Below are positions 10,606-22,336 of a DNA stretch of 64,000 nt, piece by piece. This stretch comes from Epiperipatus broadwayi (Eukaryota > Onychophora > Udeonychophora > Euonychophora > Peripatidae). The notes beneath the pieces were generated by a model, which searched no databases, was not told where the DNA came from, and was given only the letters and a program-made list of their open reading frames with translations. Made by a program: the position numbers and the translations under genes. The stretch spans positions 188,001 through 252,000 of the forward strand of contig JAQFVV010012403.1 in NCBI GenBank assembly GCA_028023455.1, read 5' to 3'. Numbering within the stretch: position 1 is the first letter of the stretch; the number at the start of each line of letters is the position of its first letter.

Positions 10606-12100
10606 AACACATTATGACAAATTTGATCTTTCAATGAGAGGAATATGGTGCACTTGTGACATGACTATGTGTACAATTCCCATGTATGCAATAATTTGGA
10701 TAGTTAGGAATTTATGCAAATTTTTAATATACATGGGTGTATGTTTGATAAAACTATTGGCACATTGGCAATATATTTGGTTTCAAATATGAGTTGAGTA
10801 AACCTTGAAATTTTTCAATATGTTTGGGATTTTTCAATATCAAGCCCATACTAATCCAGTTATATATTCAATATTGGTTGGTAAATGAGAATGGAAACTT
10901 TTCAAAACCTTATCACCTGGAAAATCTTCTTGAGCTCTGCATTCTTATTCAGTGATCTCACTTATGGACTCATAAAAGCCATTGACCTAAAACATTGTAA
11001 TTTGAAGGCTGTTTTTATTTTTTAAACACTTTTTAACTTAGAAATGCTGTTTGTTTGTTCATGTCAAATCTTGTAATTGATTTTTAACATACTTTTATTG
11101 AATGGGTTTCCTTTAAATTTTGTACACATATTATGCATCAATGACTATACAATATGACACTGAAATAATATTGGCAACCAATGTTTAGAATGTATAATAA
11201 CAGTTTGATAAGTTTTCAGTGATGCTCAGAAGGTGGCACTGCTTTTTTTTGTTTTAAATAAAAATAAAAAAAGAAGCTTTCATAGTCTGAAAAGCATTTA
11301 TAGTTAATTAAAATCAAAAGAAAAACAAATGAAAAATAAAGTCATAATTTCTTTTGATTCTTTAACTAAACAATTTTTTTTAAAAAACATTGCCTTCACA
11401 AACAAAAAAAACTATTGTAAACAATTTTTAACATACTTTAATTTCATTTGATAAATTAGAAATATTGTGACTATGTTTATATTCTTAGTTTCTAAATTGA
11501 AATATAATTATTTAGAAAAAGTATGTTAATTAAAAAGTAATATATATATCTTATAAAAATGCTTTTATTTAATTTGAGTAGTAATGCTAAAAGTAAAAAA
11601 ATATATTTTTTTTTTTGGATCACAATTTGGTTAGTATACTTAACTTGAAATAAAAGTGCTGAGATGTTTATAAGTTAATTAATTCAATCATTATATTTAA
11701 AACTAATGACTGAATTAATTAATTTATTGATAACACCCATATTTATTTCAAGTTAAATATAGCAACACAAATTGTGTTGAAATTTTTTTATTTTTTAAGG
11801 CATTACTCTGTGAATTAAATAAAACAATTTTGTAAATAAACCATTATGTGTGTGTGTGCATGTATGTGTTGTATGTAAGTTGTTTGACCAATCTTTTGTC
11901 ATTATATTTCATTTTCAATAAAAATTTTATTAACAATAAATAGTGATTACATACTAATAAAGAATAAATAAATGAATAAATTGTACAATAATATGATTAT
12001 ATAATGTTCTATTTGTCATCTGGCTAGATTATGTTATGAGAGCACAATGTTATACTCTTATGTGGTTAGGTATAGTGAAGAGATTCTAAGAACTTGTTTA
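10606..12100. other. AT-rich spacer
   Basis: No coding content seen, apart from the inverted repeat listed separately at 11590-11800. Confidence 0.5.
11590..11800. repeat. Long inverted repeat
   Basis: TTAACTTGAAATAAA (from 11639) with its inverse TTTATTTCAAGTTAA (to about 11756) and the matching inner AATTAATT blocks form arms of about 55 bp around a short loop. Similarity extends outwards (CACAATTTGG versus CACAAATTGTG). No ribozyme core was found in it. Confidence 0.6.
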
Positions 12101-12149
12101 ATGGTATTAGCATTTTTAATATAAACATGAATATTTTCTTTTATAATTG

Positions 12150-12862
12150 ACTATTCTATAATGCTAGGTAGGTGGGAATTGATAATCAGGAAAAGGAAAG
12201 AGCAATTAAGAACCAGGTGTCAGCAAAGACTTTACTGGAGGCAAGGAGCTGGTCACGTTTCTTGATTTTTTTGAGCGTTTGATAGAACAATGGTATGATT
12301 TGTGGCGGGGGTAATTCCATGAGACTTTTGCATCTCACTATCCATATGGAATAAAGGACAAAGGTAGAAAGCCTTATTATTGAAAAAAATCCATTATGAA
12401 TGGCATTTTCAAGTGAGAAAATCATATCAGGTCTTATGTTGGAATTGATTATGATTATATCTTTCAGTGTTTTAAGTCTTGGGCACCGGTGTATAATATG
12501 GTCTATGGTTTCATCTTCACGAGCACACAGACCACATATAGAGTCAATGCTGGTAAAACCTCTTCGGTGATAAAGAAACCAATTCATGGGTAGCGCATTA
12601 AGATTTATTTTAATGATGAAGTCAAGGAATTTGGGTTCCAGACTCCATCTTTTGAAGTGTGTAATGAGTCTTTGGTTGGTTACTTTTAGGCTGGTTTTAA
12701 TAGGTTGTTGATTATAGTTGATTATATTGTATGCTTCCCATAAGGTGATTTTTTGGTTAAGGTTAAAGGGTATTATCGGGTTATAAAGTTGTAGGTGTTG
12801 TATTAGGGATGCTATCCATGAACTGGAAGAGGGTGGAGGACGATCTGTTGGTATATTTTTTT
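12150..12862 (-). mobile_element. LINE-T 3' fragment
   Basis: Antisense copy of the LINE-T C-terminal region and 3' end. Its upstream limit near 12862 aligns in order with the 4981 region of the insertion at 4398. The open part at 12186-12587 encodes a complete knuckle (SICGLCAREDETIDHIIHRC) and the downstream IIRLSTFVLYSIWIVRC block. Upstream of 12587 the frame is broken. Confidence 0.8.
12186..12587 (-). pseudogene. LINE-T zinc-knuckle domain remnant
   Basis: 133 codons in one frame with CxxC-x8-H-x4-C and a conserved tail. This is the C-terminal domain of an L1/Tx1-like ORF2, thought to bind nucleic acid. The start shown is internal. It is the most intact copy of this domain in the window. 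Confidence 0.75.
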
Positions 12863-12960
12863 ACAATTTAACACACTAATGTCAATACAATCAGATCTTA
12901 AAAAGATATTTACAGAAGAAAAAGACAAAATCTTGAATGGTCAATCCATATTTTTTATAT

Positions 12961-12992
<32 letters not shown>

Positions 12993-13454
12993 TAAAATTA
13001 TGTATATGCATTTCTTGTTTTAAATTTTTATATGGGGTAAAAATTTGACACTCTACGTTTTAAATGTTATAAGTAAATTTTATTTGTTTCACTTGGTTTA
13101 GAACTTATTAAAAGAAATAGCATGTTATAACAATCAGAATTTGAAAAAAAAAAATGTTGGTTAGTTGTATTTATAACAGCTTATAGATTCGACCACTGGT
13201 GACATTAATGACTTATGCATGCACATCTCCCTCTCTTGTTAATTGTATAAACTATTTTTCATTAACAATCAATCTCATTTACTATTGTCATGCAAGCACC
13301 CCATCCTTTGAGGATAATCAATTCAGTTCACTAAGAAACATTGAATATTTTGATTCTGCCAAATAAAATAATTAATTTACTTGTTTTAAATTTAGTATTA
13401 CGAATCAAAAAATGTCATATTTATAACATATTTATATTTTTAATAACAATATCA
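12863..13454. other. AT-rich spacer
   Basis: Holds a poly-A run followed by a CA run near 12960-12990. Nothing else is recognised. Confidence 0.5.
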
Positions 13455-13956
13455 CTATGTATATGGTAATAACTGAAATACGGGTTTATTATATATACCT
13501 ATATCAATATATGTAATATATAGGGTATATGAGCACAGACTTTCACATGACCCACCACTCTCCACACTATCTCATAACACTGATACACTTGAACACATAT
13601 ATGTTGAAAAGATAAATAATCACCAATATACATATTTTAATTAATTATTTACCGGTATTATATAGGGTATATGAGCACAGACTTTCACATGACTCACCAC
13701 TCTCCACACTATCTCATAACACTGATACACTTGAACACATATATGTTGAAAAGATAAATAATCACCAATATATGTATTTCATGCTAAGCCAGCAATCATC
13801 AGTTGTCCAGATTATCATCTCTACGCATATATGCAATAAGTGGTCAGGTATATATTAAGATAGCCAATCTTCATACTTTAAGGGACAGGATTCAATCCAC
13901 TCCACCCTCTAACTCTTTCACCATGCATCCAATTGAAAATCTGATGATGGAACGCT
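13455..13956 (-). mobile_element. HHF2 element, full copy plus nested partial repeat
   Basis: Antisense HHF2. A complete unit spans about 13659-13956. A partial repeat of its tRNA-like head (13520-13641) is placed in tandem 139 bp away and ends exactly where the ribozyme's GAAA segment would begin. The conserved tail with CAGTTATTAC lies at the left end (from 13455). The head has a weak box B (TCTGTGCTC in place of GTTCGAATC), so pol III competence of this copy is doubtful. Confidence 0.8.
13759..13814 (-). ncRNA. Hammerhead ribozyme of HHF2 (intact core)
   Basis: Minus strand: outer stem I UAAUC with GAUUA, inner CAA with UUG, CUGAUGA, stem II UGCU-GGCUU-AGCA, GAAA, stem III A-U and U-A with loop ACAU, predicted cleavage after A17. 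The core is fully conserved. Confidence 0.8.
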
Positions 13957-13997
13957 AAGTATATGGTAAATAATGATGAAAACTTGAAAAGTTAATA

Positions 13998-14720
13998 AAA
14001 ATGCTTTAGGAAATATTGCAAGTAATATCAGATGAAAGTAAGAAAGTAGGACTAAACAGAAATGCTAAAAAGGCTGAAGTAACTGTCAATGAATTTTCTC
14101 AGAGAAGAAAATATCACAAATTAGAAAAATTTAATAACAACAAATATCTTGATCAGTTTATTAATGCAGATGGAAACATAATGAGAAAACTAATCATAGA
14201 ATTAAACTTGGATAGAGCATTTTTGAAGGAAATAACCTAATATTAAAAGGATATATGCCAAAAGGAAGGTTTTTAATAGATGTGTTTTATCACTTCTTAC
14301 TTATGAATCTGAGATTTAGGCACTTAACAGAAGGGCAATATAAAAATTTTAGACCACTCAATCAAGTATGGAAAAATGTGTGTTAGAAGCTACAAAAAAA
14401 GTTCATAAGTAAAATAAATGTGTAAGAGAACAAATAGGTATTATTGATATCAGTAGAAAAATTATGAAATTGAAATAGATCTGTGATGGACATATTTCTA
14501 GTACATATAAGAATAAATGGACAATTGTATTAAACTTGATCTCAACTCATTGAAAAAGACCTAAAAAGAAACAACATGTGAAATGAATGAATGATCATTC
14601 AAAGTTTACTGGTAAGTTGTGGAGAAGAAAGGTTAGATATTGGAAAAACTGATTAAATTAGAAGAGACTTTCATCCTGTAGTAAATCAATAATGTTTAAA
14701 AATAATGATGATAATAAATA
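13998..14720 (+). pseudogene. LINE-R 3' fragment, heavily decayed
   Basis: Matches the C-terminal part of the LINE-R at 36850. It begins in the segment before DESKKVGL (14016-14240 is open), passes the YLDQFINADGNIM block and ends in the RRxxxxPS-type 3' region and an ATGATGATAATAA tail (about 14704-14720). Many stops and frameshifts make it the oldest of the three LINE-R copies. The family is RTE-like by motif order. Confidence 0.75.
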
Positions 14721-14989
14721 AACATGTATCTACTGATTTACTTTTCCTTTAATCATAATACAAAACCCACCATTGCATTAACACTCACATAAATAAGACA
14801 TTTTGAGTAGCTTCCATTATTGTTTCTTTTAAAAATAAACCACTATACCTATAGTAAATAATGGCAAATCATGTGATATATGAAGGAGTAAAGCCTTGAT
14901 TCAAAATAAAATTTGCTATAAATATTTTAATTAAAATAGTTACATATAAACTAAGTTATGTTTTAAAAAACAGTTTTTATTGTCAAAAC

Positions 14990-15310
14990 TTCACATGATC
15001 ACCATTTCATATATGCTTACACAATCTGTTAATAAGAGTATCAAACTCTCCATACAGTAGTGCCACCAACTGGAAGCCTTTGTAATCAATGGATGCAGGT
15101 GGCTGCTGAAGGGTTGCATTAGATCTTAAGATCTAGATGCAGTGCTCTCAAATCCAAGGCTCCTCATTGATGAAAGCCACAAGCTAAAGACTGGTTGGGA
15201 TGTTGGATGAGTAGGCACTAGATAGGGATTTTCTGCACAAACCTTCCTGCATCCATTAATTATGAAGGCTTACACTTGGTGGCACTACTGTATGAAGAGT
15301 TGGGTACTCT
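14990..15310 (+). mobile_element. HHF1 foldback element, copy D
   Basis: Outer TCACATGATCACCATTTC (14990-15008), arms AGAGTATCAAACTCTCCATA (15036-15055) and the inverse near 15287-15310. The ribozyme segment is in sense at 15152-15208. The core is changed to UUGAUGA and the GAAA to AAAGA, so it is probably inactive, although stem I outer pairs AUCCAA with UUGGAU remain. Confidence 0.8.
15152..15208 (+). ncRNA. Hammerhead ribozyme of HHF1, decayed
   Basis: Stems I (AUCCAA/UUGGAU) and II (AGC-CACAA-GCU) are kept, but C3 is U and the GAAA is disrupted. It is a fossil ribozyme. Confidence 0.6.
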
Positions 15311-16475
15311 TATAATCAAACTGTTTTAAGAGCTAAAAACATCTAGAATTTAAAGAAAATGAATAGCAGAAAGTGCCATCCTAGAGCAAATTTATGTTGT
15401 TATCAAATGCAAAGACTAATTTTTATACAAATATTAGTTCAAACAGAAACTACTCTCAATTTCATATATAATTTTAAATGACTAAATTAAAATTAGTCTC
15501 AAACTATTAATTTAATAACTCTCATATTCTTTGAAAATTATTGGGTGTTTCCCTCAGAAAAGTGCAGTTCTGTAGCTTTAGAGAACAATTTTAAAATTAT
15601 CTTAATATTAGCGTAGGGATTTTTTTATAATATAAATTTTTCCCATAAGGTTTATACTGATTTTTTAATTTAAAAAAATCTGAAGAGGTTAGTATCTGAT
15701 GGACAGTGGCTAACATTTAAGGCATTACTCTACTATTCTCTAAGAAAATGTTTATGATACAGTATTCTTTGGTTCTTTATAATGAATGTTTCATGTGAAA
15801 CTCATCACTAATGTCATTATCTGTCAAAATTAACACAGTGTTAGAATTTTTTTCAAATATTTTAATAAGTATGAAGCAAATATCAGATTTTTAAAGCAGA
15901 ATTTGATAAATATATTATAAATTAACATTCATTATTTCACATTAACAAATAAATAAAAATCAAGACAAAAAAATATTCATTTTTTGAAAGAATACTTAGA
16001 TAAACAATGAAGATAATGTTTGCATCTATTGTTTCCATTTTCAAGTCAGTTTTTAAATATTTAAAAAGATCAAATGAGATTTTTAAAAATATTATTTATT
16101 TATAAAATAAAATTAAAAAAGAAATAAAGTCTAATTTATTGAGTTTAGCATAAAATAATTTTTTTTACAGAAGTAAAAGGTTGAGCATTTCAAAAATTCT
16201 CACCAGGTGGAACAAAATAAAATGTCACAATTCAAGAGGGTTAAATTATAAAAAATTCCTTATTGATTCATTACTATTCTCATTAATTTTTAAAGTAATT
16301 GTTATTTGATCATACTATTTACAAAGTTATATTGCATATATTAAGAGGTCTATAATAGTTTATAGTATATAATTATAAGAAAAAGTAGGCAAGTCACTAT
16401 GGTATTGTGAACTAAAACTAAACTTCAGATAGTTTGAAAAATATCCACAGGTGCATGGGTTTGACCTGTCATTTT
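15311..16475. other. AT-rich spacer
   Basis: No gene recognised. Confidence 0.5.
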
Positions 16476-16750
16476 AATATTACATAATTTTGTGTAGAGG
16501 GTGTTTTATATTTGCAAGATATGGATTAAAGATTAAGTAACATCTCATGAACCAGAGCATGAAAAGAATGAAGGCGAAGATTCTTATGTTGACAAAAAAG
16601 TTTCTCCATATACTCTTAATGAGACTGATTATTGTTTGTGTATGTGAGCAATTAATATCAACTGCTAAGAATGTCATATATTTGAAGAGAATGACATTCC
16701 AATAGAAAATGTTCTATGTCATTTTCTCTATCGTATAAAGCTCGTAATGA
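16476..16750 (-). pseudogene. LINE-T-like fragment, diverged
   Basis: The minus strand frame 16480-16677 contains the pattern FAFILFMLWFMRC, equivalent to FVLYSIWIVRC in the copies at 12186 and 34949. Upstream, in another frame, lies a knuckle-like ENDIEHFLLEC. It is an old relative of LINE-T, identified by eye only. Confidence 0.55.
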
Positions 16751-17245
16751 ATATATATTTGTTTATATACTAGTCACTGCCAAACAAACACAATCAAATC
16801 AATATCTGAAGACAAATTCAAAATGAAGATAAAAAATAAGAAAAATACTAAAAATGAGTTTTGCATAACTATATAAGTGGATCCATAAAATTCAAATATA
16901 TTCACATGATGAAAAAATTCATAAAAATAATGATTCTTTGTATATAAATCTAAACAAATTTTAATAAAAATGGTGTTAATTATAACTATCATGATGCTTC
17001 ATATATTTTAAGCAGAGTGAAAACTCAGAACTTGAGTTTTCAGATCAATTCTCATCAGAGTGATGTAAATAAGAAAATGATTTAGACCATTTGAATGAAA
17101 TTTCTAATTGCGCATTTTACTGAAAGAATGATTGAATATCATGTGATTATTTATTTAATGCCATCTCTTGTTGTAATACATATTAAATTCAATCCCACAA
17201 TTTATTACCATTCAACAATCTAATCTTATTACTATAAAGTATCTT
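16751..17245. other. AT-rich spacer
   Basis: The hydrophobic frame at 16774-16992 (minus) is low-complexity and not credible as a gene. Confidence 0.5.
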
Positions 17246-17466
17246 AAAATAGGCAAACTCTCCATACAGTAATGCCACTCAATGCCCACTAGAGTAATCA
17301 ATGGATGCCAGAAGGCTTGTGCATAAAACTCCCATCTAGTGCCTACTCATCCAATATCCCCAGACTAGTTTCTGGCTTGTTGTCTTCATCAGTGAGGAGC
17401 TTTGGATCTGAGAGCACTGCACCTAGATCTTAGGAAATAGTGATCATGTGATGCTTAGTGGTTTAA
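17246..17466 (-). mobile_element. HHF1 element, half copy E
   Basis: Contains the left arm (AGGCAAACTCTCCATACAGT, 17251-17270) and the antisense ribozyme half. It then jumps directly from CTAGATCTTAGGAAA to the outer GATCATGTGATGCTTAGTGG motif. The opposite half of the foldback is missing, giving the simplest single-orientation form of the family. Confidence 0.8.
17349..17407 (-). ncRNA. Hammerhead ribozyme of HHF1 (copy E)
   Basis: Minus strand: AUCCAA/UUGGAU and UCCUCA/UGGGGA stem I, CUGAUGA, GAAA and minimal stem III ACUAGU are all intact. Stem II is weakened (GAC-AACAA-GCC). Confidence 0.75.
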
Positions 17467-17875
17467 TACAAAGTATCTTCATGCACTTTGTTAAAAAACA
17501 ATGAAAAAGACTCTTGTCTTCTTCATTAAAAGAGACTCTTTTCTTTTTTTACTTTACAACAAACTGTTACAAGCTTGAGTAATTATACGTTATCAGTTGG
17601 CAACAGCATTTTAGTCTTCATACCCATATCAGTTTCTGGATTTTGCTCTTATAAACAATGGTTAGTATTCAAATCTGGAAATAATGCAGTTATGTATCTA
17701 GAAACCATCTTTTAACTTTAATTTTGTATTCAGGTTAAAAACTTGAAATTATCAGAACTCTAATTGCTTCAGCGATGAGGATTAAAATGTATTACCATAT
17801 GGTATTTACTAATTAATTAAACCTACTAGAAATGGTACTCGGACAGAGAGCTGCTTTATTTTATTTTATTTTATA

Positions 17876-18085
17876 AATAAGTTAGCTAAGGAATTAAAAC
17901 ATTCATCATTGTGATGTATAATTTATTTAAGCTTGAGTTAGATGGCACTGGAGTAGATGAAAATACTATTTACTTAAATAGCATGTAAACTAAAGAATTA
18001 AATAATTTATTACTATTATATACAATTTATTTAATCTTAAGATAGATGGCACTGAAGTAGAAAAAAAATCTTATTTACTGTAATA
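17876..18085. repeat. Two-unit direct repeat carrying the AGATGGCACTG motif
   Basis: Units of about 98 bp (17881-17979 and 17984-18082) share ACTAA-GAATTAAA, TATAATTTATTTAA and AGATGGCACTGRAGTAGA. The latter (17940 and 18044) is a variant of the leader found at LINE-J truncation points. Confidence 0.6.
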
Positions 18086-19440
18086 AGCTGAAGGGAATGT
18101 GTGATGTTGTGTTGATAAGTCAATAAGTAAATAATTGAAGAAAGATAATGGTTCCCCATGTGGACAGATTTTAAAAATGTATAAAATTATCTAATTGTTA
18201 TCTATAAGATCCAGTTGTGTAATTTTAATATGTTCAAAAAAAAACTAAATAGTTTATGGCTGAGAGTTAATAAAAAATTCAAGCACTGGAAGCTGACTTT
18301 GATTCATGAGCTTTGAGATCTAGTCAGTCCTCTGTACTTAACCATAAGTTAAACTACTTTGCTGACAATGAATATTATCATCATCATCATTGACATCTAA
18401 TGCAATTTACATTTTAAAAAAACTTTGTACTTACTAGCTTTGAAATTAAAAGTTTGTGTTATGTGATTATTTTCTTAGCTTGTTATGTGCTTAACCTGAG
18501 TTCCAAAGGAACATATGGGTTCACTTATTAATAAGAGTATGACCCCTTCCCCCCTTGCCACATATACACTCCGCAACCAAGGTGAAGGCTGCATTACATT
18601 GCCAACTTTTTGTTTTTATTGTCAGCTCTCACCTGTCCAATCAAGTTTCCATGAGATCTTCACTTTCTAGATAATAATATCTAGACACCCATTTATCTTC
18701 CAATGATTAGAAGGATAGCAGAGTTTACAATGAGCCTAATTCCTGAATGAAAAATTCTAAGATTATGACCAGAAAAAAAAAAAAAACAGTTTCAAATTTG
18801 ACCTCCGTTGGATTCAAATTTCAAGTAGTGAGCATGGCAGTCAGATGCATGTTTGTATATATATATTTGTGTAAAGTCTAAATACAATGTATATATATAT
18901 TGTTGCTAAAAATTATGTTTTCCAGGTGAAAAATGAAATATAACTAAAGTTATATCAAAACATTTACTGCTTCTTTAATAATAATAATAGATTTATAACA
19001 GTTAAAAGAATTTCCAACCTATTACAGTTGATAGAATTACAAATGAATAGTTATGTTATAACAACCATTAATTTAGTAGATTTCTGTAACACCTTCTAAT
19101 AAAAGTGAGCACAAACTTATTGGCTTGCCTCTTGAAATGTATGTTTTGCTGCTAGTAACTTCTCATTCCAAATTTGAGTGCCTAATTAGATTCAAGTAAA
19201 TGGATGACAATATGTATTATTATCACAGTAATTCTTCACCAAAAATTAATATTCTGAATATGACTCAATAATCTTATTTTAAATTGTAATGCTCTTAATG
19301 GCCTCCATTTATAGTCAGTTTCTCCATTTCACTGTAAACAATTGGATTTACTGGTGTATTATATAAATGACTCATTTATGCCATTAGCTATTTGTTTATT
19401 TTATTGGTTAACTGTATTTTACTGAAACCAGTATTGAAGG
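18086..19440. other. AT-rich spacer
   Basis: No gene or known repeat seen; short TA runs near 18860 and 18890. Confidence 0.5.
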
Positions 19441-19445
19441 TAAAC

Positions 19446-19543
19446 TGGTTGTGGCCGAGTGGTCAGCACAGCCGCCTTACAAGCAATTGTCCTTGGTTCG
19501 CGGGTTCGCTTCCCGGCCGATGCTTTGACACATGAAAAAAAAA
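19446..19543 (+). mobile_element. tRNA-derived SINE head
   Basis: A box A, TGGCCGAGTGGT (19452-19463), and a box B-like GGGTTCGCTTCCC are spaced as in a tRNA with a long variable arm, followed by CGGCCGATGC and an A-rich tail. Related copies are at 46632 (antisense) and 47436. It is not a working tRNA: the acceptor stem does not pair and the same tail follows the other copies. A SINE using pol III transcription is the likely identity. Confidence 0.75.
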
Positions 19544-19550
19544 CAACTTA

Positions 19551-19760
19551 AAACAAGTTCACAATATTTTAATCTAGAGAACTCTATAGTTTGGACAAGT
19601 TCGTTATTGAGAATAATCGTAAGACAATTTCCTAATATTTTGATTTATAGAGCTATATAGATAGTATGGACAAGTTCATTATTGAGAGTAAACTAAGACA
19701 AGTTCATAATATTCTGAACTAGAGAACTCTATAGCTTGGATAAGTTCATTAGGCAAATCC
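19551..19760. repeat. Three-unit tandem repeat, about 74 bp
   Basis: Units begin near 19551, 19623 and 19697 and share ACAAGTTCATAATATT, AGAGAACTCTATAG and GGACAAGTTCATTATTGAGA. It lies directly downstream of the SINE head. Confidence 0.7.
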
Positions 19761-21202
19761 ATCATAGATTAATAAATTAATTGTAATAGTTAATAGATTA
19801 TAGGGTATTATAAAAAATAATCGAATAGTTTATTATTTGAGAGTACGTAAATTCAAAGGCAGAAATATCAGAGCTAAAGCCCCGATTCAATGACCTTGAA
19901 CTCCAGAAATAATTTTACTATACACGATAATTCATACTATTCAATGCATTGTTTTTTTATATATAATATAGTACCAAGCTTTATTCGTGGCATTATATAA
20001 GACTACTGAAAAGGATGCTCTTACAGACATAGGCCTTGAGAATTCTATGCTAACAATATTTTTCAAAAGTATCACAAACCATATTTCACGTGAAATTATT
20101 AAAAAGTAATAAATTCAACTTTAATGATTCTTTTGACAGGTGGGAAATATCTTTTAAACTCCATATTTAGCTATTAAAAGTATAAAAAAGAAAATGGGAA
20201 AAATCTTAAGCAAAAATTCTTTCTAGAAAGATTAATCAATTTCTTAGTTTTTGTAAAAATATTGATTTTTATAATTTATAAACATGTTTGAGGATTATTA
20301 AAATCAATAATAATATAGATTTTTCAGGATCAAAACATATAATTTTCCAGAGAATATACCATAGTTTTTGTTATTATAAAAAAAAAATTAAAATAAAAGT
20401 TTGTGAAATATACAGATAATGTTAAACTCGGGATCTTCTCGAAACACAAAGATAGTATGTACATGCTAAAATACATACTCGCATTTTACTATGAATGCTA
20501 CACTTAATTTCAAGTCAAGACACTAAAAATCTATTTTTCAAAAACTGGATTCACAGAACAATACTATCATGACATCTATCATCCATTTATACTGGCTGTG
20601 ACATGAGCTTATATGTTTGTGCAACCACATTTCCGCTCTTTGCCAACACACACAACATTTCTGCATTCAATTCTCTTTTCATTTTTATTAATTCAAGCCC
20701 AAGAATTATGAAAGCAATAAGGAGATAGGTTTAGTAATTTGGAAGTTCTCAATTATGATCTCTACTTGAGGCAATATAATCATAATGAATTTGGTTGGCA
20801 CAAGATTTGGAAATAATTTCAACTAAGCAAACGTTGGATGTTTAGGCAGCTCTGCTAAGGAATCTTTTAGCTTTCATTGAAAAGAAGGGGATCCAGAATT
20901 GAAAAGAAGGGGATCTAGAAAATGGGAACCAAAAGTGGTCTATCTTATACAGTGTGATTAGATTGACATGTCTGGTGGATTGTGCAATAAATCAATAGTA
21001 ATAATAATATCATCGGTAATAATGTCAAAATGGGGTTTTTTTGTACCTAAAATCATATGAAATCTTTGAACTTTACTTAACTCTTAAAAAACAGAATGGA
21101 GGGTAGCAATTGGTAATTAAGCTTCCTGCTCTTAGTAAACAAACCTTCCAAAGGAAGGAAGTCAGATGGGCAGATCAACCAGTGAAAGATGAATTCAAAG
21201 TG
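19761..21202. other. AT-rich spacer
   Basis: No gene. A short tandem duplication of AAAAGAAGGGGATC occurs at about 20879-20917. Confidence 0.5.
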
Positions 21203-21425
21203 CAGGATGTGTAGAGATGGTAATCTGGACCAACTGATGATTGCTGGTTTAGCATGAAATATGGATATTGGTGATTATTAATATTTTCAACATATATGTG
21301 TTCAAGTGTATCAGTGTTATGAGAAAGCGTGGAGAGTGGTGGGTCATATGAAAGTCTGTTCTTGTATACCCTATATATTACATATACAGACACAGGTATA
21401 TAAGCCTGTGTGTTTCAGTTATAAT
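21203..21425 (+). mobile_element. HHF2 element, 5'-truncated copy
   Basis: Begins just upstream of the ribozyme and continues through ATTTTCAACATATATG, the tRNA-like head (TCAAGTGTATCAGTGTTATGA near 21302) and the tail CCTGTGTGTTTCAGTTAT. Box B is degraded (GTCTGTTCTTGTATACC). It lies 5' of a LINE endonuclease remnant and another HHF2 copy. Confidence 0.8.
21221..21277 (+). ncRNA. Hammerhead ribozyme of HHF2 (best example)
   Basis: All elements pair: outer stem I UAAUC (21221-21225) with GAUUA, a UGG bulge, inner stem I ACCAA with UUGGU, CUGAUGA (21234-21240), stem II UGCU-GGUUU-AGCA, GAAA (21256-21259), and a two-pair stem III closing loop AUGG. The predicted cleavage site is after A21267. 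The asymmetric bulge in stem I is where natural type I hammerheads place tertiary contacts. The fold was done by hand and activity is inferred. Confidence 0.88.
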
Positions 21426-21429
21426 GCTT

Positions 21430-21790
21430 AATGTAGTATTTTCTACTGTTAAAATTCCTCCTTGCATCAATATAAAACTAACCTTGTGTTGGAGATTAAT
21501 ACTCATGCTCTTTTTATTAGTGCATATGTTCCAATATTAGATTTAAAGAATTAATAGAAAAAAAGCATTTATTCCTCAATGGATAGGATTGTTACAACAA
21601 TACTATTAAAAATTTTTAAAAAAATTCTCAGAGATTTTAATGCATGTGTTGGTACAAATTGTAGATATCAACCAAAAAAATTTTTAAATAATAGATTTGA
21701 TACTGTAAATTCAAATACTCTATTGTTATTGATCTTTTCCTTACTACACAGATTGATTATCAAAATACTTTGTTTAGGCAAAAAAAAAAT
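21430..21790 (+). pseudogene. LINE APE-type endonuclease remnant
   Basis: The frames reading THALFISAYVPILDL and then DFNACVGTNCR...NSNTLLLLIF match, in order, the ISAYAPT, GDFNARVG and N-NG-LLLxFC blocks of LINE APE-like endonucleases. The GD of GDFN is RD here. It is the only endonuclease piece in the window and is broken by stops upstream of 21579. Which of the LINE groups it belongs to is not clear. It is flanked by HHF2 copies. Confidence 0.7.
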
Positions 21791-21813
21791 AGCAGTACCA
21801 TTTAATAAATCAA

Positions 21814-22050
21814 GATTGAAGCCTGCACATTAAAGTTTGAGGAATTTCTATCTTAATATAAATGAGCCCTGATTGTATAGATGTGTGGGAAATTTTCATT
21901 TGGCCCATCTGGTGAGTGTTAGTTCTGCACAAATTGCATTTATTGGGGATCATTTATCTTTTTCATATGTATGTGGTCATGTATATCAATTGTTTGAGAC
22001 GCAGTGGAGGAAGAATATGTCCTAGATTTAAATCCTTCTATCTACTATAG
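21814..22050 (+). mobile_element. HHF2 element, diverged copy
   Basis: Starts at GATTGAAGCCTGCACATT and keeps the order of HHF2, with a decayed ribozyme (CUGGUGAGUG... CACAAAUUG) and a tRNA-like end with box B-like GATTTAAATCC (about 22026-22036). Confidence 0.7.
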
Positions 22051-22120
22051 TAAACATTCAGTATACTGTATGAATAGGTTAATTATAAATTATAGTTAGA
22101 AATCAGAACACAAAAGATAA

Positions 22121-22336
22121 CAGAATATTCAATGGATGCCAGAAGGCTTGGGCATAAAATCTTCATAGTGCCTACATTGAATGAGTAGGCACTAGAAGCG
22201 GATTTTATGCACAAGCCTTCTGGAATCCATTGATTACTCTGGTTGGCACAAGGTGGCACTACTGTATGGAGAATTTTGCCTGTTTAATATGTGCTAGCAT
22301 AAGAGATGGCGATCATGTGATGTTTATTGGTTTAAC
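22121..22336. mobile_element. HHF1 element, internally deleted copy F
   Basis: Keeps both outer flanks of the foldback (AATATTCAATGGATGCC..., and GGAGAATTTTGCCTG then GATCATGTGATGTTTATTGG). It loses the centre including the ribozyme, leaving a short hairpin GCCTACATTG/..GAGTAGGC. Confidence 0.75.

Noticed and set aside
16774-16992. Hydrophobic 72-codon minus frame as a membrane protein
   Set aside because: F/I-rich translation of AT-rich DNA with no context.
19446-19520. A real tRNA gene
   Set aside because: The acceptor stem does not pair, box B is altered and the same tail follows related copies at 46632 and 47436, so it is a SINE.
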